A stretch of DNA of 64,000 nt, from assembly GCA_031761405.1 (NCBI GenBank), contig JASEVX010000099.1:62001-126000 (forward strand), written 5' to 3'. Source of the stretch: Serripes groenlandicus. Taxonomy: Eukaryota > Mollusca > Bivalvia > Cardiida > Cardiidae. Positions 1 through 10,500 of the stretch are shown here, piece after piece (position 1 is the first letter of the stretch; each line of letters starts with the position of its first letter). The notes under the pieces were generated by a model. That model did no database searches. It worked only from the letters and a program-made list of their open reading frames with translations, and was not told where the DNA came from. Made by a program: the position numbers and the translations under genes.

Positions 1-813
1 ACACATGTAGACCATAAAGATTGTTTTGATTTAACGAATCAATCTTGTTTAATTTGGTCTGCATCTGTATTGTCAGTGATGGTTATGCCTACACTATTCA
101 ATTTCTTTTATCAATCCGTGTTAAAGACGATCGCGACAGCTTCGATTCTCACGCTTAATGTATATATTACGTATATATTACGTTAATACCGGTTTAAAAG
201 TGTTATGGTCTTCGGACAAACGGGGATAATGTAAACACAACGCAATTTGTATGACTGATCATGCATTATTTTGTTTTACTTGAAAAGAAGTCTGGTTACC
301 TATGATTTTTAAGTTACACTTTGTAATGCTTAAACTATATTTATGCAAATTTAAAATTCTAGTCATATAAAGAGTGAAGTGTTGCCAAACAAATGATGTA
401 AAACAGAAACTGAAATTTGAAAAATTTATATATTACATAGGAAACAGCAGTCACATTTGCCAAATTATGGGGTATACAGAAGAAAGGACCGGGACACTTT
501 TCCAAGCCTGGTTATCCCATATTTTTATTTCATATTTCTGTAGATTAGGTGATATGCTATCAACACATAAATTTTCGTAAAATTCTGAATGTTTTCAAAA
601 AATGATGAAACTGTAGCGATCGTCTTTAAGAACAAACATTGACACCTTTAGCAGCTGGCAGTTTGAAAACGTTGAGGGTTAAGGTTAAACTGTCTGTAAT
701 AAGATCATGTATTTTCACAAGTCTCCTCCTCTCTCACCATACCATATCTCTTTACTGAACTAAAAATAATATTTTACATCAAAGATATTAACTTAAGCAT
801 ACTAGGTAATGTA
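1..813. other. No gene recognised
   Basis: AT-rich sequence with only short chance ORFs. I see no domain, splice-bounded exon or repeat structure. Confidence 0.5.
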
Positions 814-1012
814 TTAACCCTTACCAACATGGAGCGACATTTTTACACATTTGAAGTGTTTGCGTTTTATTGTGAGAAAATGGAAAATTGCTCACCATGA
901 GCAATTTCATTTTTTCAGCTCTATTCGGTAATTATGCTTTTATTTACAGATTTTCCATTGTTTTCGCCAAAAGCTTTCTACTAAAGATGTGTTGTATGTT
1001 GGAAAGGATTAA
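814..1012. mobile_element. TTAA-flanked MITE copy
   Basis: Starts TTAACCCTTACC and ends GGAAAGGATTAA, so the ends are inverted and a TTAA sits at both edges. The middle holds the palindrome TTGCTCACCATGAGCAA. The same outline recurs at many places in the window. A TTAA target with CCCTTT-type termini fits non-autonomous piggyBac-class elements; that class assignment is inference. Confidence 0.6.
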
Positions 1013-1111
1013 ATTACTTTGGATTTAGTTCAGACTTTGAGTTTTAAAATCGGTACTCTCGTTCCCGCCTCTTGATTTTGAAATTGTTAACATCAATTAA
1101 GTGACAATTTT

Positions 1112-1243
1112 TGCTTGGGAAGATTGTTGTGTGGAGTACTGGTGTGAGAAAACCAGGAAATGCATGAGTAGGTGAACTGGCCGCCGTGATATAACTGAGA
1201 AATTGTTAAAAACGGCGTTAAACCACAATCAATCAATCAATAA
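1112..1243 (+). repeat. 5'-truncated V-SINE-like copy
   Basis: Contains the block GTGGAGTACTGGTGTGAGAA, a stretch reading GGTGAACTGGCCGCCGTGAT, and an ATCA-repeat tail after GGCGTTAAACCACA. The same order of blocks follows a tRNA-like head at 21.3-21.6 kb, so this is a head-less copy of that SINE family. Confidence 0.65.
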
Positions 1244-1789
1244 GTGACAATTTACATATGCTGAAGCGGTTTGTTCGCCAAACGACTACTGGATTTAATC
1301 TCGACCTGGTCAAATCTTGGAATTAGGGGGCCTTTTAAAGGGGTAACTATAAGTGATAGATTTAATGAATTTGGACTTAATTGTCTTTCTTTTCAAATTT
1401 GATTATAATTTTGATAAGTTAAGTTAAGATAAGTACATGATCAGATATTTATTTGAAAAGAAAAGATAATAATTTTTATATATACGCGCATCAAGTGTGC
1501 ATATTTAAACACTTCTAAATTTATGACAATTGGATTAAAGTCCGATCAATCTAAAAGAAACATATTGTTGAAAAAAGGTCAATGCATGTCAAAAGCAAAG
1601 GCTTCTTTTCCCACAACATTTTCAAGAGGTACACTATCTAAAGAGTCAATATATTAGGGTTTTTATCCGGTAGGAATGAGTTTGATCATAAGTGTTTCGC
1701 TGTGCTTGGGCAATACATTTTCCATTTCCAAATCAAATAGGACCCATACTAATTATATGCAGCTCTTAGAAACATTATTCATAATTTAC
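1244..1789. other. No gene recognised
   Basis: AT-rich, with no domain-bearing ORF on either strand. Confidence 0.45.
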
Positions 1790-2049
1790 CTGGCGACAAC
1801 GTTGGCCAGGTCTGCTTGTTGGTTATGTTTCTGTCTTCTAAAGCATGTTGGTATGTTGTTGAATGTTGACAAAGAAGCAGAGCAACCGGGTTTAATACAT
1901 CCCCAGAAAACTTTGCCTTCTCCTCTACGATTTATTCTGTAGAAGAATCCATCTAGTGCCAAGTTATGGCCTCCCATTTTGATGAATTTAACATTAAACT
2001 GATTTTGGCCATGGTTGAACATGAGAAATGATTTCCACATATTCGTCAT
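1790..2049 (-). CDS. FLYWCH-type zinc finger exon (partial gene)
   Basis: The first possible start is ATG at 2049, and reading stays open to a splice donor CCAG|GTAAAT at 1790/1789. The protein segment has the FLYWCH layout: an aromatic and hydrophobic core (NLALDGFFYRINRRGEGKVF), then FWGCIKPGCSA with two cysteines, and a C-terminal KHN. The second histidine usual in HxH is Gln here. FLYWCH modules bind DNA or protein in insect and nematode regulators and also accompany MULE transposases. No partner exon was found below 1790, so this may be the first exon of a gene running out of the window, or a transposon remnant. It lies 240 bp past the IAP stop codon on the same strand. Confidence 0.5.
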
Positions 2050-2292
2050 TGCCCTTAAAACCAGACGATTATAACTTAATTCATACCTATTAAATTGTTA
2101 GAACATTATGCAATGTGTTAGTGCTACATGATTATTACAAAATAATCAAGGATTATTTTAAGATATTGATTTGATAAAGATGTTATTATTTTTTTATCAA
2201 TATCATGAGTTTATAATAATGTTTTAAAAAGTCATTTACAAAATAAATCTATAATATACCCTTTACAAGGCCTCCTAATCCCCTTATACATT

Positions 2293-2471
2293 TTAAGTCG
2301 AGTAAGCGTTCTTGGAACAAACCGCCGGAGCACACGTTGGACAACTGACCAAGTGACGACAGGGCAAATACATGATACTAACAACATCTTTCAGACATAT
2401 CTTACACACTAGGTTTTCTTTCATTTTCTTATTTTCTTGGTGCGGCTTTTGTTGCAGCTTGTCCATTTCTT
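2293..2471 (-). CDS. IAP gene exon 6: RING finger and stop
   Basis: The acceptor TATTTCTTTTCAG ends at 2472. Entry phase 1 matches exon 5. The exon encodes residues 329-387 of the assembled IAP. The RING is IAP-type: C351, C354, C366, H368, C372 and C375 are visible (CKIC, PCRH, SCPTC). After CAPAV the sequence is CSKNAYST and stop, whereas family members have a CPxC pair followed by a KGTVRTFLS-like tail. The last zinc ligand and the tail are therefore missing. The RING normally gives ubiquitin-ligase activity and dimerisation; here it may be weakened, the true end may be spliced from elsewhere, or the copy is decaying. The ORF continues upstream of the acceptor only by chance, through a dispersed repeat. 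Confidence 0.75.
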
Positions 2472-2524
2472 CTGAAAAGAAATAAGGATATATTTCTTCA
2501 AAATTCGAATCACGAATATTCCAG

Positions 2525-2670
2525 CAACAGAAAATCCACAGGAAGCGAAAAGTGTCTATCCGAGTTTGCTTTCGCTGCATACTTAGAATGAACCGGGTCG
2601 ATACTTTATGCCGAGTCCACAATGTTGGTTTTCTCGTGGAACGGCTCATTTGTCTAATTCAGTGGTGTCA
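2525..2670. repeat. Dispersed repeat, copy 1
   Basis: Resembles 32583-32720 over its length, both containing GGGTCGATACTTTA and AATGTTGGTTTTCTCG. The family was not identified. It immediately precedes the acceptor of the RING exon. Confidence 0.6.
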
Positions 2671-2710
2671 ATATTTGTCATTAAAAGGTAAAAGTGTTAC
2701 TCGAGTTATT

Positions 2711-2830
2711 TAAACCCTTTCCGCCATACAAAACATCTGCAGAAAAAGACTTTGAACATCCCTCTAACAGTCAGTATAACTTAAAGTATATCTTAAAATA
2801 TACTTTAAATCATTGACGGAAAATTCTACC
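2711..2830. repeat. Partial MITE half
   Basis: Begins AAACCCTTTCCGCCATA and has the CTGCAG plus GACTTTGAA blocks of the TTAA-MITE family; the rest is missing or diverged. Another set of family blocks lies at 3300-3430, and a terminal half with GGAAAGGGTTAA near 3695-3727. Confidence 0.45.
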
Positions 2831-3094
2831 ATTTGCCACACTCTTTTTCAACAGTCGTTTGCTGCAGATGCGCTTGCACGTGCAAGCCCTTTTGTAGGCA
2901 TAAGATGGGTCAGATATTCTAATCCATTCCCAATGGCAAACATCATGCAGAAATACCAATTTTGTCATGTAAATATGTTTGTTTGTTTTATTTACAAAAT
3001 AAAAATAAAAGTGATTAATTTTCCCAAATAAAGAGCACAATTCTTGTTCCCAAAATGCCTTGCACGTGGGAATGAGGTAATTCCTAATTCCTAC

Positions 3095-3229
3095 CTGGAG
3101 CTTCCTCTTTGCACTCCTTACAAACGTTAGTTAGATATTCAACTATTCCACCAACAGCCCCATTATTTGCCTCCTCTTCAAGCTGTAAGATGATTCCAAC
3201 AATATCTGTAGCCTTGAACTCGGTACTAC
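3095..3229 (-). CDS. IAP gene exon 5: UBA end and linker
   Basis: Bounded by acceptor TTAAATACAG (at 3230) and donor CCAG|GTAGGA (3094). It is 135 bp, enters with two bases of a codon and leaves one, matching its neighbours. It reads STEFKATDIVGIILQLEEE and then an acidic, cysteine-bearing linker (VCKECKEEA). The KATDIV-IILQLEEE part is the third UBA helix, so UBA is split between exons 4 and 5 as in many IAPs. Confidence 0.75.
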
Positions 3230-3784
3230 CTGTATTTAAGATAAAACAATATTAATTGTTCATTCATTTAAAAGGGTTTATTCCAGTACATGTTGGTATT
3301 TTGTAAATGTCCCACATGCAGATGCTCTTTTACGCATAAACAGCAGATGACTTTTGAAAACATTTTGGCAACAGAAAAATTTCCTCAAAATAAGCATTTT
3401 CCTCTTTTACCACAATCATGAATGTTTCATTAATAACGGAATTTACCGTATTTTCACATAGATAATAGCGAGTTTAACACAATATAGTTCACTGTTATTT
3501 AACAATAAATTACTGGAAAGTATATAATAATGACCCACTCCAACTCACTGATGCATGATGACATATCGGTAGCAGACGACTTTGTATTCGTTTAGGAAAT
3601 AGGATAAAAAGCTCATTAAGAGAAATTTCTTATTTTACCACAATATATTCAACAAAACTGTCATTTATAGTGATTGTTAATAGTTTGCCAAACTAATTAC
3701 AAAGTCATCCGATGCGGAAAGGGTTAATAAGTTGATGTACAGTGTACTTTGGTAACATCAGTAATTTATTATAATCAATTTTAC

Positions 3785-3902
3785 CTTTATTTTGCTCCTG
3801 AAAACTCTTTATGGCTGGCAATATTTGCTCAGTCGAATAGCCATTTTCTCTACAACTTTGAACAGCTACTGGATTTAGAAGAAGCAATTCTTTCTGTTCA
3901 TC
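3785..3902 (-). CDS. IAP gene exon 4: UBA start
   Basis: Acceptor TTTGTATTTGCAG and donor AAG|GTAAAA bound 118 bp that begin in phase 0. The segment reads LLLNPVAVQSCRENGYSTEQ and ILPAIKSF, the first two helices of an IAP-type UBA domain (compare NPxVQ...MGFS in XIAP/cIAP). UBA binds ubiquitin chains. The preceding exon is about 15.6 kb away, with an intron full of mobile elements. Confidence 0.75.
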
Positions 3903-4623
3903 CTGCAAATACAAATGGCAAGTATATCAGACCATTATAATCTATAGACATTATGAAATCACAAAGTATTGTGCCTACTGGGATTTGTTTTACTTCGCAT
4001 CACGAGTCCCTGATTCATTAAAATATGTTTTTTTCTACATTGTAGGACTAATCATATTTAAAGATCCAATTGAAAAAAGGTTCAAAATGATACATTCAGT
4101 CAAAATCAGGATTTTCTAGACAGGACAAGTGTTTTTTGAATGCCAGTTGCAAAACCTCCGCCCCAAACATATAAGTATCAAACATTCACAAGAAGACCAT
4201 GATGGACCTATATCGCTCACCGGATTTAAAGAAACTTAAATATAATCTATAACACTCTACGCGGTAGCGATGCATGACTTCCAACTATTGAAGATAGCTT
4301 CAACAATCTTTGTAGCGGGTCACTCGTGCAATATATCCTTGACATTGTTTCGAAATTGAACAAGTGTTTGAAGAGGATGTTTTAGATTACATTCATTTTC
4401 TCTTTTCTACTAGGTTTTCTTATGTTGTCTGCTTCAGATGCATCAGGCAGTTAGTCTGTATGATATATGGATTATATTGTCTGAGTCTAGGTGTGCATTG
4501 TTAAAATGCAAATCAATTCAACCTAGAGTGTGGACCACAGCAAATATTATACACTTAATTGCACAGTACTGCCCATGTGAAAACCAAGCTAACCATACAC
4601 AGTAACTAATCCATTTTGTTCTC

Positions 4624-4850
4624 TTAAACCTTTCCCATTTGCAAACTCATTTCGGGAATTTGCAGCCGACGATATTGAAAAAACTTTGGTTGAGGCAGAA
4701 TTGCTTATGGTGAGCGATTTCTACTTTTGCCAACACATTTTTATTTGAATTAAAAAATTATACCTATATTTTAAGAGATTTACCATGTTACTTGCCAAGA
4801 AGTTATCAAAATTGTTTGGTACAAATTAGTTGTATGCGGAAAAGGGTTAA
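4624..4850. mobile_element. TTAA-flanked MITE copy
   Basis: Begins TTAAACCTTTCCCATTTGC and ends GGAAAAGGGTTAA, with the family blocks GCAGCCGACGATATTGAAAA and TTTTGCCAACA. A second, more diverged copy follows at about 4938-5115 (CTGCAGCGGACGACTTT...). Confidence 0.7.
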
Positions 4851-5115
4851 TTGCAAAATCTACTTATAAGCAACATATTCTTAAACAAAAAAGGCCTTAA
4901 ATATGGATATAAGGCTAATTAGTTATCTTTATCAATCTGCAGCGGACGACTTTTAAAACGTCTGGGCAACAATGTGAAATATCCCAATAAATGAGAGTTA
5001 AATTATTAAATAGAGTTGAAAATACTGTGACAAAAGAAAAATAATTTTGCCATTAGGGTAACTAAGCTCGTCTGCTGCATAGGCGTCAGAAAGCGTTTGT
5101 AAGTCGTAACGGGTT

Positions 5116-5699
5116 ATACAGCAACACGAATCATTGTGCTGTTACTAAGACCCTTACAACATTGATTGATGCCATGGGAAATAAATAGACAATTTTTGCT
5201 TGAACTCGACAACCCCTTTTTTCATAAGATATTATTCACGGAGGTAATATAATTAACAGTTATTGTAATAATTTTACAATGGAAACCGGAGGGAAATCAT
5301 GGCCCTGGATAGCTTAACTGGGTTTGCAATGTGATTCGCCATGCAAACCACAATAACTCATTTTCTTTACCAATCACCATGGATTTAAGTTATCTCGTAG
5401 AAAAAATATTTGGAAATTGACCAGATACCTTCAGTGATGAAGATTTTTAAAGTTTTCACTATAGTTATATAAGGAAAAACAGGCCCGCCCCCTGCGGCCT
5501 TTTTCTACCAATCAATCAATATGGCCTGAAGGAAACTAATATAGTGTCGACCTAGAAATATTTATACACCCTTAATTGGAAAACGGCGAGATATATGAGT
5601 CAAACCATCCCCGGCCCTGCCGTCATGTTTTTAAACCAATCAACATGGCTTGAAGGAGACTGAAAGAGGGTCACTCAAGGAACACAATTATTTGAAAAT
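5116..5699. other. No gene; diverged repeats
   Basis: No domain-bearing ORF. CAATCAATATGGCCTGAAGG at 5512 and CAATCAACATGGCTTGAAGG at 5638 look like two diverged units of a repeat leading into the element at 5700. Confidence 0.4.
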
Positions 5700-5915
5700 C
5701 GGCAAACCAGTTTTTGAGGAGATCTTTTTTTTTCTCGGTTGCTATGGAAACTAGAATTCTGCATGGATCAATACAATTTGAAGGAAATATTGTTAAGAGA
5801 TTGGGAGCTTTATCCCAAAGAGATGCTGGTTACAAAGAAGAAGATGTTGACGGACAACGCACGACGGACGTCTGACATAGGGCGATCACAATAACTCACT
5901 TTGAACTAAAAAAGG
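5700..5915. repeat. Dispersed repeat family, copy 1
   Basis: Shares long stretches with 8232-8465: GGTTGC.ATGGAAAC.AGAATT, a GA.GATGTTGACG block, an ACGACGGAC run and GCGATCACAATAA. Probably one old transposon family seen in two copies. Confidence 0.65.
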
Positions 5916-6596
5916 AAGTTTCTTAGTGTACTGGTTATAATCGTTATAGGGAAAAGAACAGTTTGTTCGTTTGCCAAGTTCTCTCTACCTAGTAGGATTC
6001 CAGTACAATAACAAATACTACTACCGAGTCAAAACGTTTCCCACAACAGGTGAAAGGTATAGACATATATTATCACCACTGTAGTATCATTCAAGTGCCC
6101 TAACCCCTTTTACATAGCAGGTCAATTCTTATCTACATACATGTATATAGTACCGGGTAAAAGACAACAAAACATTGCACGTTTCATGATTTTATGTTCT
6201 GGATGTGATTTTTTAGCATGTAGCATACATATGTGATACATTGGGCATTTAGTCAGTATGTATCATAGAAGAAAGAAAGATATGATAACACTTTTCAAAA
6301 ATAATTTTCCAACACTGACTTTAAATATCATAACAAAATAATTATTTATATAGAAGTTTATAACACAGAAGTATTAGTTAATATAAACATTACAGTATGG
6401 ATTTATTTATTTTTCTCTCTTGGTAGCAAATATTCGTGTAAAGCATTTATATATCATAGTTTTGTACATCTGTAACAGTGAAGTAATGGACCAGAGTTCA
6501 TATATTTTTTTTATATACATCTGTTTCTTGACAAAGTATCGTCTATTGGAGTAAAAAGAAATTCAGCTTCCCAGTTGGCATATGTACCAGGCCCAT

Positions 6597-6869
6597 TTAA
6601 AAGTACAAGCTAATCAATAATGCAACCTCTTTGGCGGTTGCATTAATTTGAATCCCTTCATATACATTTGTTTGCTCTACCATAATATCAATCATTTCAT
6701 CGGTAACTAAATTCACATGGTGCCAGAAGTCTTTCATCACTAGATCATTAATAATTTCATTAGAATCGGGTTCCCTTACAAATGTTTTATGTACATTATC
6801 CTTATCTCCACTTTGATGTTTCTGACTTACATAATCAGATTTTGTTGATAAACGCCTTCTTGCTTTCAA
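6597..6869 (-). pseudogene. piggyBac-like transposase N-terminal fragment
   Basis: The encoded segment reads DFWHHVNLVTDEMIDIMVEQ and then TNVYEG. This resembles the start of the piggyBac/PGBD DDD domain, where a hydrophobic stretch is followed by DELI..IVEETN.YA. The ORF stops shortly after, and I saw no catalytic aspartates nearby, so it is a fragment. Residues before it are lysine/arginine-rich and low in information. It is interesting beside the many TTAA-bounded MITEs, but a source relationship is only inference. Confidence is limited by the short match. Confidence 0.4.
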
Positions 6870-7059
6870 TTTTAAAATGGGCCAATCTTCATAGTATGTA
6901 TTGCTGAATCACTTCATCCTACACAACACTATTGATTTTCATCTTAGCTAAGCCTAACTCTCCCACCTACGACTTTAACAATATGTAAACCAAAATATGG
7001 TACTCAACAAAAATATGGTACTCTTTACAAATGAAGGATTTAATACTGAAACAGAAAAA

Positions 7060-7140
7060 GCTCGTTTTGAGCAATTTCTCATTTTGTCACAATGTTTTCA
7101 AAAGTCGTCTTCTGTAGAGGAGTTTGAAAGGATAAGGGTT
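7060..7140. repeat. Half copy of the TTAA MITE
   Basis: Contains GAGCAATTTCTCATTTTGTC, then AAAAGTCGTCTTCTGTAGAG and GAAAGGATAAGGGTT, the right half of the MITE family. Confidence 0.55.
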
Positions 7141-7650
7141 GACTCCTGAGCTCTCATACAGGTATTTAAAGTCACTGGCATCACCTTGTATCAATAAGGT
7201 GTTTGGCAGCTCGGTCTTCGATTCATTCTACAATGAAAACATATTTTGGTGTATATATCTATCAAATACTCAATGTATCACATATAATTTATTAACCTTA
7301 TTCCTGTACATCTATGTTTAGGTGCAAACATATGCCTGTTTTGTATATGTAATGATATGTATATATAAAACAAAACTTTATAGGTTATTGTGTTTAGTAA
7401 ATCATTAGATTAAACTGATTATACATGCTAAATGCAGTCCAATATATCCTAGTTCCAAATGTATCATATTTGATGCATCACATTTGCATGCCGGATGTAT
7501 CAAATATGACACAACATTTTTTGAAAATAATTTTGTGGATTGACAATAATCCAAAACAATTAAATATACTTTTAGTTGATATTCTGAATAGTGTATACAT
7601 ATATGTTTATGTTTATGTTTCTTATCTTTTAATGTGGTTTTCATAAATAA

Positions 7651-8013
7651 AATCTATATGGGACCCATATATGTTAGCCCATAACGGTCCCATGTTGAGC
7701 CCGCTTGGGTCCCATGTTGAACCCATATCTTAACCCGTATGGGACCCATGCCAATACCGGTTGCACTTTCCATGTGGGTACCATATGGGATACCCATCTG
7801 GGGGCCATAAAGGAATCTATATGGGACCCATATCTGTTTGCCCATAACGGCCCCATGTTAAGCCCACGTGGGTCCCATGTTGGACCCATATCTTAACCCG
7901 TATGGGACCCATGCCAATACCGTTTGCACTTTCCAAGTGGGTACCACATGGGTTACCCATCTGGGGCCCATAACGAAATCAATATGGGACCCATTAGGGT
8001 CCCATATATTTTG
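7651..8013. repeat. 163-bp tandem repeat rich in ATATGGGACCCATAT
   Basis: Two units of about 163 bp (starts 7651 and 7814) and a third partial unit near 7976. Each carries several palindromic TATGGGACCCATA/GGGTCCC motifs. Several short overlapping ORFs here are by-products of the repeat. Confidence 0.8.
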
Positions 8014-8231
8014 CTAACTGGGAAAGTTGGTACGCCCCGAATAACAACTCTACACTCTTACATATTGTTTATTCAACATCTCGTTTAGTCTACACCATAT
8101 CTGGCCGAGATAAGCATATCAAAATTAAGAATTGCTTTAACAAGATTACGAACATCCTCACATAATTTAAATATTAAAAGTGGACGTCATTACAATATTC
8201 CTACAAAACTATCTAAACATTAGCTAACCGG

Positions 8232-8465
8232 TTTCGGAGATTTCTTTTTAAAGCCTTTATCTTTTGGTTGCCATGGAAACCAGAATTCTGCATTGATCAA
8301 CACAAATTAAAGGAATCATGATAAAGACATTAAGATAATACTTACTGTGAAGTTTGATCTAAATTGACCAACTGATTACAGAGAAGACGATGTTGACGCA
8401 CGAATGACGACGGACAAAATGCGATCACAATAATTGACATTGAGCACTTTGTGCTCAGGTGAGTT
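8232..8465. repeat. Dispersed repeat family, copy 2
   Basis: Counterpart of 5700-5915. It ends GAGCACTTTGTGCTCAGGTGAGTT, a hairpin-bearing terminus that is roughly inverted relative to the element edge at 8520. Confidence 0.65.
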
Positions 8466-8519
8466 AAATAGTTGATATTTTATAAAGATATAACATGTAT
8501 ACGGCACATATGTGTTTAG

Positions 8520-9150
8520 ATCACCTGAGCCAAAGGCTCAAGGTGATCTCTTCTGATCACTCTCTGTCCGTCGTCCGTCCGGCTGTCGTTAACGTTTAGC
8601 TTTAAACATATTCTCCTCCTTAACCAAAGGACCCATTTCAACCAAACTTCACAGGAATGTTACTTAGGTGGCCTTCTTTCAAAATCGTTAAAAAAATTAA
8701 ATTCCATTGAGAACTTTGGTTGCTGCGGCATCAGAAAGGAGGCAAAATGTCCAAACTTTAATAACCTTCTCCTCTAAATCTGCTTATCAGATTCCAATCT
8801 AATTTAGTAGAAATGTTTATTGGGTGACCCTCGTCAAAGACTGTTCGGGCCATACTGATTGGTTGAAAAACATGGCAGTCAGGCGGCATCAGAAAAGGGG
8901 CAAAATGACAAAATTTGAAAATTCCTTGCTTTTGAAATTGCTTGTCTGATTTTAAAAAAATGAAATGAAATCTTACTTCAGTGATCCTCTACTTAATTTG
9001 TTCAGGCCGTATTGATTGGTTACATAATCATAGCAACCAGGCGTCATCACAAAAGGGGTAAATTGAACTTTTAGCTACAAATGACAACTCCTACAATTCC
9101 ACTGTACTAATTTCAACTTAACTTCACAGGAATGTTGCTTTTTTGGTCCT
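8520..9150. repeat. Repeat with GATCACC hairpin edge and ~158-bp tandem units
   Basis: The edge GATCACCTGAGCC.AAGGCTC forms a hairpin with its own complement AGGTGATC. Inside, the block GGCATCAGAAA.G.GGCAAAATG recurs near 8726, 8883 and 9042, giving about 158-bp units. Non-coding repetitive element. Confidence 0.65.
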
Positions 9151-9999
9151 AGATCTAATATCTAGACACTGTCTATTTCTTTTTTATTCTATTATCAGCT
9201 ATACACAACAGCACAGCGTTATTGTTCCTGTGTTAATAAATGCATTTGTTAATATAAAACTATGATGCAATATATGTCTAACAAGGCAATACAATGATGC
9301 CACATTTTATTTTATTATTATTTAAAATAAGTTAAATGTGTGTTCCTTTTGGCTTTGATGTTAGAAATGGGCTCTCAATATAGTTACCATTGGTATACAA
9401 CGGCCGTCTTTCGATTTCGATTTGACATGCATCAAGGAGAGTGTTAACAATTCTACGACCCCTTGGTACAAAAAGTATTTGCGATAGACCCCCATTCTCT
9501 TATTCACTTATTGGGCTTTCAACTCCAATATTATTTAAAATAAGGACATAACAAAGTGCTATTTTGAAAGTGCATTTGATTAACCTTCTTGATCGGTAAA
9601 TCCTTGTCCAAATGTAATCCGTGATCCGCAGTTAGCCCATTGCTAGCAGCACTATCAGTGCTGTGATTTAAGCATGTTTAACACTATATGGTATAAGCAG
9701 AGACAACTACTGTTGAGAAAATACTTAATGTATTGAAAAAAGAAAAAACAATTTTAAATTGTAAATAACAAATCTGAATATATGGTTAAACAATTACCAC
9801 AAAAGTACCGTCTCTGTTGTGCCATCTTTACAATTCCATATATATGATATTTAAACATACAATAATGCAAATGAACACTTTATAATTACCTGAGTCTACT
9901 TCAGTCCTTGTATTGAGCTAAAGTCTTTCACATAAATGAGGTGTCCGATGCTGAAGAATTCGAGCGGACAACAAAGACCGTCATATGTCCTCTAACCAC
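9151..9999. other. No gene recognised
   Basis: AT-rich, only short ORFs, no domain or strong repeat structure seen. Confidence 0.45.
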
Positions 10000-10500
10000 T
10001 CAATATGACATTGAACCGAGCAGACTTCTACATGCACTCTGCACATTATGACAATACATAATGGTGAACACATCTGCAATGGCTGAAACGCGCGTTTTGT
10101 ACGCTCTGCATATTATGTTGCTAGTGATATCGACCTTGAACCAAGCTGGTTGAAGCATGCGCTCTGCATTTTGTCGCATTATGTTGACGTTTATGATAAG
10201 TTGTTCAAAATATTTCATGGGATGCAAGAGATATACGAAATATACTCGTATGGCATTTGACCTATAATTGCAACATTGACCTTGAACCAAGTTGGATGTA
10301 ACATTTGCTCTGCACATCGTCTCAATATGGTAAACAGTTATGGTGAGTTGCTACAAATTCCTTGAAGTGGTTTAAAAGTTATGAAGCAGACACACCTTGT
10401 GAGCTTTGACCTCTTAGTGTGACCTTGACCTAAGCCAAGCTGGGTAACACATGTGTAGTAGGGTAATTTTTGTAATAGTGACATCATGGTCAACCAATCA
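10000..10500. repeat. Diverged tandem repeat, also at 18.7-19.0 kb
   Basis: The block GACCTTGAACCAAG.TGG with GCTCTGCA and a CATTATG/CAATATGGT stretch recurs about three times here and again at 18690-18970. A short ORF across it is a repeat by-product. Confidence 0.6.

Noticed and set aside
7654..7896. Overlapping ORFs rich in MGPTW/GPM on both strands
   Set aside because: They translate a palindromic 163-bp tandem repeat; composition follows GGGACCCAT units.
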